64,000 nucleotides of DNA, taken from assembly GCA_963816685.1 (NCBI GenBank), contig CAWFMB010000010.1, positions 1 through 64,000 of the forward strand, read 5' to 3'. Numbering within the stretch: the stretch's first letter is position 1; each line of letters begins with the position of its first letter. This document shows positions 60,278-64,000 of the stretch, piece by piece. The position numbers and the translations under genes are program-made. Source of the DNA: CAVYUC01 sp963816685. GTDB lineage: Bacteria; Bacteroidota; Bacteroidia; Bacteroidales; Prolixibacteraceae. Under the pieces are notes generated by a model. The model made no database searches. It was not told the origin of the DNA and saw nothing but the letters and a program-made list of their open reading frames with translations.

Positions 60278-62623
60278 ATGATTAGAAAAATTATATTTTG
60301 CTCTTTGATATTTCTATGCTGTCACAGCATAGTTCTTCAGGGGCAAATCAATCATCAAGTATTATTTTCTTCCGGTTTACAAATTACGGAAGTGACACTT
60401 GATGATGGTGAAACTTACACCCGGGTGGAAATTCCCGGAACGGTACAAATGGATAGTGTAGGTTTTCCTTCTCTTCCCGTAAAGTACATAAAATTAATTG
60501 TACCTGCTGATGCAACCGATTTTAAGGTTGTAATTAACAACCCGAAAACACAAAAATATGATCTGCAATATAAAGTTGAACCTTTGCAGGAACCCGTTCC
60601 TATTGGCTTTTATGATGCGTACGATTTTGTTAAACCAGACAAGAAGAAATACAATTCGAATGCCCCTTATCCGGCTGAACCGGCTAAAATAACTGAAACC
60701 GGGTATTTTAAAGGAAACCAACTTGTAACTATAACTGTCTTTCCCTGTAGGTATTATCCAAAAAAGGATGAATTAGAGTATTGCAATTCTGTTGATCTTA
60801 CTTTAAATTATTTGGCGAATGGGAAAGAAGTTGATGATCATATTAAAGAAAAGGACAAGCAAAATCAAAGAAAAATACTGGAACACCTCGTTGATAATAC
60901 TTCGGATATTGAGCAATTTTCAAACATTCAAGAAAATTCCGGATTAAAATCGGCAAAAAGTAAAACTTCAACTTTAAAAAGCGCAGTGGCAAGTGGAATA
61001 ACAGTCGATTGCGATTACATTGTGGTTACGAGCCAAAACCTTGCTTCTGCTTTTAACGATTTTATGGCATGGAAACGTCGAAAGGGGATCAGTATTGAAT
61101 TGGTGACTATAGAGGATATTTACGCAAATTATACAGGCGACAACATTTCAGGAATCAATGACAATGCCGGAAAACTACGCCAGTTTTTATCAGAAGCTTA
61201 TGATAATGGTAATGGAATAAAATATGCCCTTTTAGGAGGCGATAACACTGTTTTGCCAATTCGGTTTGGATATAACATCAACAATACAACCGATGTTAAT
61301 AATATAATACCTGCTGATTTATACTTTGCTGATTTTGATGGAGATTGGGAAACAGATAATGATGGAAAATATGGCGAACCAAGTGATAATGTCGATTTCA
61401 ATCCCGAAATTTCTGTAGGCAGGGTAATGGTTTCAAATGCCAGTGAAGTACAAAACTGGACAAATAAAATCCTGAAATATGAGTTAAACCCCGGCAATGG
61501 CAATTATTCATATCTGACAAGGGCTTACTATACACAAGCTGATCAAATGCAAAATGCCAATTGGGCTTCCACTATCTCTAATGCAGTTTCATGGTGTACT
61601 TCGGAAGTAGATGAAGAACAGGGAGGTTATAATACTAGTTCTACACCTCCTTTTCCAACAGGAAATGATGTTATTTCCGAATTCAACAACCATTACGGGT
61701 TTTGTAGTTTTATGGCGCATGGTGGTTCAACAAACATTGCTGTTGCCACAAAAGGAGTTAATACTGACGATCCCAATTCGAAATATAAGGTTACTTCTTT
61801 TGATAATGGTTCAGGTGGATGTTGCTGGATTGCAGAATCAGGAAACGGATTTGATAATATGACCAATACTCACTACCCGACAATAAATTATTCAATTTCC
61901 TGCGAAACCATGCCCTTTGATAATTTGGATGTACCAGTAGACGACCATAATATGGGCGAAACTTATACCTGTATTAGCAGTGGAGGAGGCCCTGCCTATT
62001 TAGGTAATACAAGGAACGGATTGATTTCGAGTTCAAGAGATCTTTTTGTCCAATTTGCGAATGTAATAACTTCGGGTACATCGTTTAATTTAGGTGTGGT
62101 CGAAGCAACTTCTAAGCAGAATTATAATAACAGATATCTTCGCTTCTCCCATAACCTTATTGGTTGCGCGGAAACAGAAATATGGACAGCCACTCCATCT
62201 CTTTACACAAGTGCTTCGGTTTCAGAAAATAGCAGCAACATAACTGTTAACACCGGAGGAGTTAGTAGTTCAACCATTTGTGTAATGAGTGCAGATGATG
62301 ATGGAGCTAGTTTTTATGAAGTGGAACCAAACGTAACATCGGCTTCATTTTCCAGTGTGCCTAAACCTTATTTGGTTACAATAAGAAAACACAATTACAT
62401 CCCATTGATAAATCCGGTTTATATGTATATCCAAAATGAGTCAATATATTCAGACCGGAATATTGTTGGCAAATACATTTATGCCGGTGAGAATGTGACA
62501 TCTGGAATACAAGGCCCTGTAAAAATAAAAAATGGGGCAGACGTTGTTTTCGATGCTACCAACGACGTATATCTTGAAGCAGGTTTTGAAGTAGAATTAG
62601 GTGGTGAATTTGAAATAATGTAA
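60278..62623 (+). CDS. C25-family cysteine peptidase (gingipain-like)
   Basis: The protein is 781 aa with a signal peptide (FCSLIFLCCHSIVLQGQ). A propeptide-like N-terminal region (25-240) is followed by the caspase-like C25 catalytic domain. That domain has ADLYFADFDGDWETDNDGK and EISVGRVMVSNASEVQNW, then catalytic His in FCSFMAHGGSTN and catalytic Cys in YSISCETMPFDN. An Ig-like domain and a C-terminal coathanger-type domain (DVYLEAGFEVELGGEFEIM) follow. It is exported and probably surface-processed, and may mature other cargo of this cluster. Confidence 0.87.
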   Translation: MIRKIIFCSLIFLCCHSIVLQGQINHQVLFSSGLQITEVTLDDGETYTRVEIPGTVQMDSVGFPSLPVKYIKLIVPADATDFKVVINNPKTQKYDLQYKVEPLQEPVPIGFYDAYDFVKPDKKKYNSNAPYPAEPAKITETGYFKGNQLVTITVFPCRYYPKKDELEYCNSVDLTLNYLANGKEVDDHIKEKDKQNQRKILEHLVDNTSDIEQFSNIQENSGLKSAKSKTSTLKSAVASGITVDCDYIVVTSQNLASAFNDFMAWKRRKGISIELVTIEDIYANYTGDNISGINDNAGKLRQFLSEAYDNGNGIKYALLGGDNTVLPIRFGYNINNTTDVNNIIPADLYFADFDGDWETDNDGKYGEPSDNVDFNPEISVGRVMVSNASEVQNWTNKILKYELNPGNGNYSYLTRAYYTQADQMQNANWASTISNAVSWCTSEVDEEQGGYNTSSTPPFPTGNDVISEFNNHYGFCSFMAHGGSTNIAVATKGVNTDDPNSKYKVTSFDNGSGGCCWIAESGNGFDNMTNTHYPTINYSISCETMPFDNLDVPVDDHNMGETYTCISSGGGPAYLGNTRNGLISSSRDLFVQFANVITSGTSFNLGVVEATSKQNYNNRYLRFSHNLIGCAETEIWTATPSLYTSASVSENSSNITVNTGGVSSSTICVMSADDDGASFYEVEPNVTSASFSSVPKPYLVTIRKHNYIPLINPVYMYIQNESIYSDRNIVGKYIYAGENVTSGIQGPVKIKNGADVVFDATNDVYLEAGFEVELGGEFEIM

Positions 62624-62701
62624 AAAATAACATTATCAAAATGAAAAAAAAGGATGCTCACCCTGTTTGTTTGCAATTTAAACGTAGGGCTTCTTTTACT
62701 A

Positions 62702-62764
62702 AGCGAATTTACCATTTGCGACGGTAAGATTGTGGATATGAAACAGATTTTGTTAACTGAATAA
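62702..62764 (+). pseudogene. relic of a T9SS sorting domain C-terminus
   Basis: The frame reads SEFTICDGKIVDMKQILLTE then stop. It matches the end of the S74 protein at 58345 (LVCDGRIVDTKQMLLTE) at both protein and DNA level. There is no intact gene before it; the only ATG nearby (62641) is in another frame. It is the leftover of a deleted or recombined paralogue between the C25 peptidase and 62782. Confidence 0.7.
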
Positions 62765-62781
62765 ATAATAAAGTACATACC

Positions 62782-63708
62782 ATGAAAGCTGTATTTTCTT
62801 TTCTATTTATATTATTATCCCTGACATGCTTTGCACAAATCCAATGGGCTCCTATGGGTGCAAAATGGTATATCTCAAAAATAGAGGGCCTTGCACCACG
62901 TAATGTGGGATATATTCTATATGAAGTAAACAGGGATACCATAATTCAGGATAAAAAAGTGAAAGTAATTAGCAGGACCTACTTTCATTCTAATGGTAAA
63001 GATGTTTCACCCCTGAATGATGAATATACTTACGCAGAAGACAGTGTAGTGTATTATTGGAGAAACGGGCATTTTTACACCCTTTATGACTTTAGCGCCC
63101 AAACTGGTGATAAATGGACTGTTTTTGGTTCAAGCCCTTACTCAGATTTCTGTGGGTATGATTCACTTGGAGTGGTTGTAGTTGATTCAGTGGCTACTTT
63201 AACCGTTAACAGCCAAAAATTAAAAGCAATTTATACATCTCCCGACAGCACTTCAGACTGGCGATATGGAGGTGTGATTTTAGAACGGATTGGAAATATA
63301 ACCCATTTAAAACCCAAATCAGATGGTTGCCTTTTAGATTCTCCTGAGGAAGAAGGAAGTTTAAGGTGTTATGAAGACAGTGTTATTGGAACTTACAAAG
63401 TAGGTTATTGTCAATTGATTAATTGTGATTGCAGTGAATTGATAAATTATACCGCAGTAAATAATCTAAAACGCAGCGCTGTTAGGATTTATCCCAACCC
63501 GGTAGAAGACTATATAAACCCTTTTTATGAGAATGGCGATAAGATAAACAATCTTGCACAGGTGGAGATATATACCCTGGGAGGTACGAAAGTTGGATCT
63601 TTTGAAAATCCAGACAAGTGTTTTGTCGGATCTTTAAAGCAAGGTTACTACATCTTAAAACTTTCTCTTGCTGACCAAATTTCATATTTAAAATTCATAA
63701 AAAAATAG
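62782..63708 (+). CDS. T9SS type A sorting domain-containing secreted protein
   Basis: The protein is 308 aa with a signal peptide (FSFLFILLSLTCFAQ). The body resembles that of 59303 (GAKWYISKIEG, DTIIQDKKVKVISRTYFHS, a Cys-rich middle with CQLINCDCSEL). The C-terminal sorting domain is RIYPNPVEDYINPFYENGD, then VEIYTLGGTKVGSF and LKQGYYILKLSL. It is the second member of this small cargo family in the cluster. Confidence 0.82.
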   Translation: MKAVFSFLFILLSLTCFAQIQWAPMGAKWYISKIEGLAPRNVGYILYEVNRDTIIQDKKVKVISRTYFHSNGKDVSPLNDEYTYAEDSVVYYWRNGHFYTLYDFSAQTGDKWTVFGSSPYSDFCGYDSLGVVVVDSVATLTVNSQKLKAIYTSPDSTSDWRYGGVILERIGNITHLKPKSDGCLLDSPEEEGSLRCYEDSVIGTYKVGYCQLINCDCSELINYTAVNNLKRSAVRIYPNPVEDYINPFYENGDKINNLAQVEIYTLGGTKVGSFENPDKCFVGSLKQGYYILKLSLADQISYLKFIKK

Positions 63709-63711
63709 ACA

Positions 63712-64000
63712 ATGAAAAAATATCTAATGATATTAGCTTTAATTAGCAGCTATCCTTGCTTTTCTCAATATTGCTTTATTGCAGATAGCACAATGGGTAA
63801 TCTTAAAAGCGCAACAGTCAACTACGAACCCGGAGGACCAATTAAATACTTAAGAGTAATTATTCATTTTATACAAAAGAACGACGGCACTGGTAATTTT
63901 AATGAGAATGATGATGGAATGTCTCCTTCCCATGACTTTAATGGTTATGATTTTGCCCAGTATATAGTAGATTATGCAAATAATCTATTAAAAAATAATC
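63712..64000 (+). CDS. exported hypothetical protein, cut by window edge
   Basis: The ATG at 63712 lies 3 nt after the previous stop. The start has a signal peptide (KYLMILALISSYPCFSQ), then mature sequence with PIKYLRVIIHFIQKNDGTGN and HDFNGYDFAQYIVDYANN. The frame is open to the right edge (96 codons). I do not recognise it securely. The VIIHFI..DGTGNF pattern is similar to the start of some secreted metalloprotease (M43-like) proteins, so that is one possibility. It is in the same operon as 62782. Confidence 0.65.
   Translation, partial: MKKYLMILALISSYPCFSQYCFIADSTMGNLKSATVNYEPGGPIKYLRVIIHFIQKNDGTGNFNENDDGMSPSHDFNGYDFAQYIVDYANNLLKNN

Overview
The window looks like a chromosome segment from a member of the Bacteroidota, most likely a polysaccharide-degrading marine or anaerobic lineage of the Marinilabiliales/Prolixibacteraceae type. 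The support is: type IX secretion (T9SS) C-terminal sorting domains, a gingipain-like C25 peptidase, SusC-type plug domains, DUF1080 and GH95/GH36/GH28-like secreted glycosidases, and several matches to the Bacteroidota -7 promoter element TAnnTTTG. No rRNA, tRNA, CRISPR array or intact transposase was seen. Genus-level placement is inference.

Left edge, 1-3040: an AT-rich run of small minus-strand genes. They are separated by imperfectly palindromic sites that behave like integron attC sites: two are almost identical (1051-1180, 2005-2132) and one is shorter (2774-2833). The array ends beside the decayed 3' end of an integron-type tyrosine recombinase (2858-3040). I read this as a small chromosomal integron whose integrase has died. 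Its cassettes carry a proteasome-like Ntn-hydrolase candidate, a T5orf172 (GIY-YIG-type) protein and a MORN-repeat protein. A 41-bp tandem array follows (3168-3436).

3532-13496: a secreted GH28-like beta-helix enzyme, four tandem copies of a hairpin-rich element of about 270 bp, a cation diffusion facilitator, and a complete MarR-AcrA-AcrB-TolC-type RND efflux operon with a palindromic operator over its promoter. 13671-17592: a phasin-like protein and a tandemly duplicated pair (single-TM protein plus PRC-barrel protein), each pair preceded by the same promoter-like motif. 18076-31682: a second cation diffusion facilitator, a GNAT/DUF985/SRPBCC mini-operon, two barrel-less SusC plug proteins flanking a GH95 fucosidase, a GT2 glycosyltransferase, a C1 peptidase, 3-methyladenine glycosylase I, a large TPR protein and a PKD lipoprotein.

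31870-50595: another exactly 41-bp array, fumarase, GH36 alpha-galactosidase, a TonB-dependent receptor operon, an MFS permease, a DUF1080 lipoprotein, a trehalose unit (OtsA-OtsB fusion divergent from a GH15 enzyme), a GH20/GH67-like enzyme and a beta-propeller lipoprotein. Two RelE/ParE-type toxin-antitoxin modules sit here (36411-36886 and 46872-47258); in both, toxin and antitoxin are frameshifted. 50642-57612: RarA, a third array of 42-bp period, a seven-PAS histidine kinase, a TGCAT-rich array and a Tat-exported sugar isomerase-like protein. 58345-64000: a plus-strand cluster of exported proteins, several with T9SS sorting domains, including a C25 peptidase, a relic sorting domain and a gene cut by the window edge.
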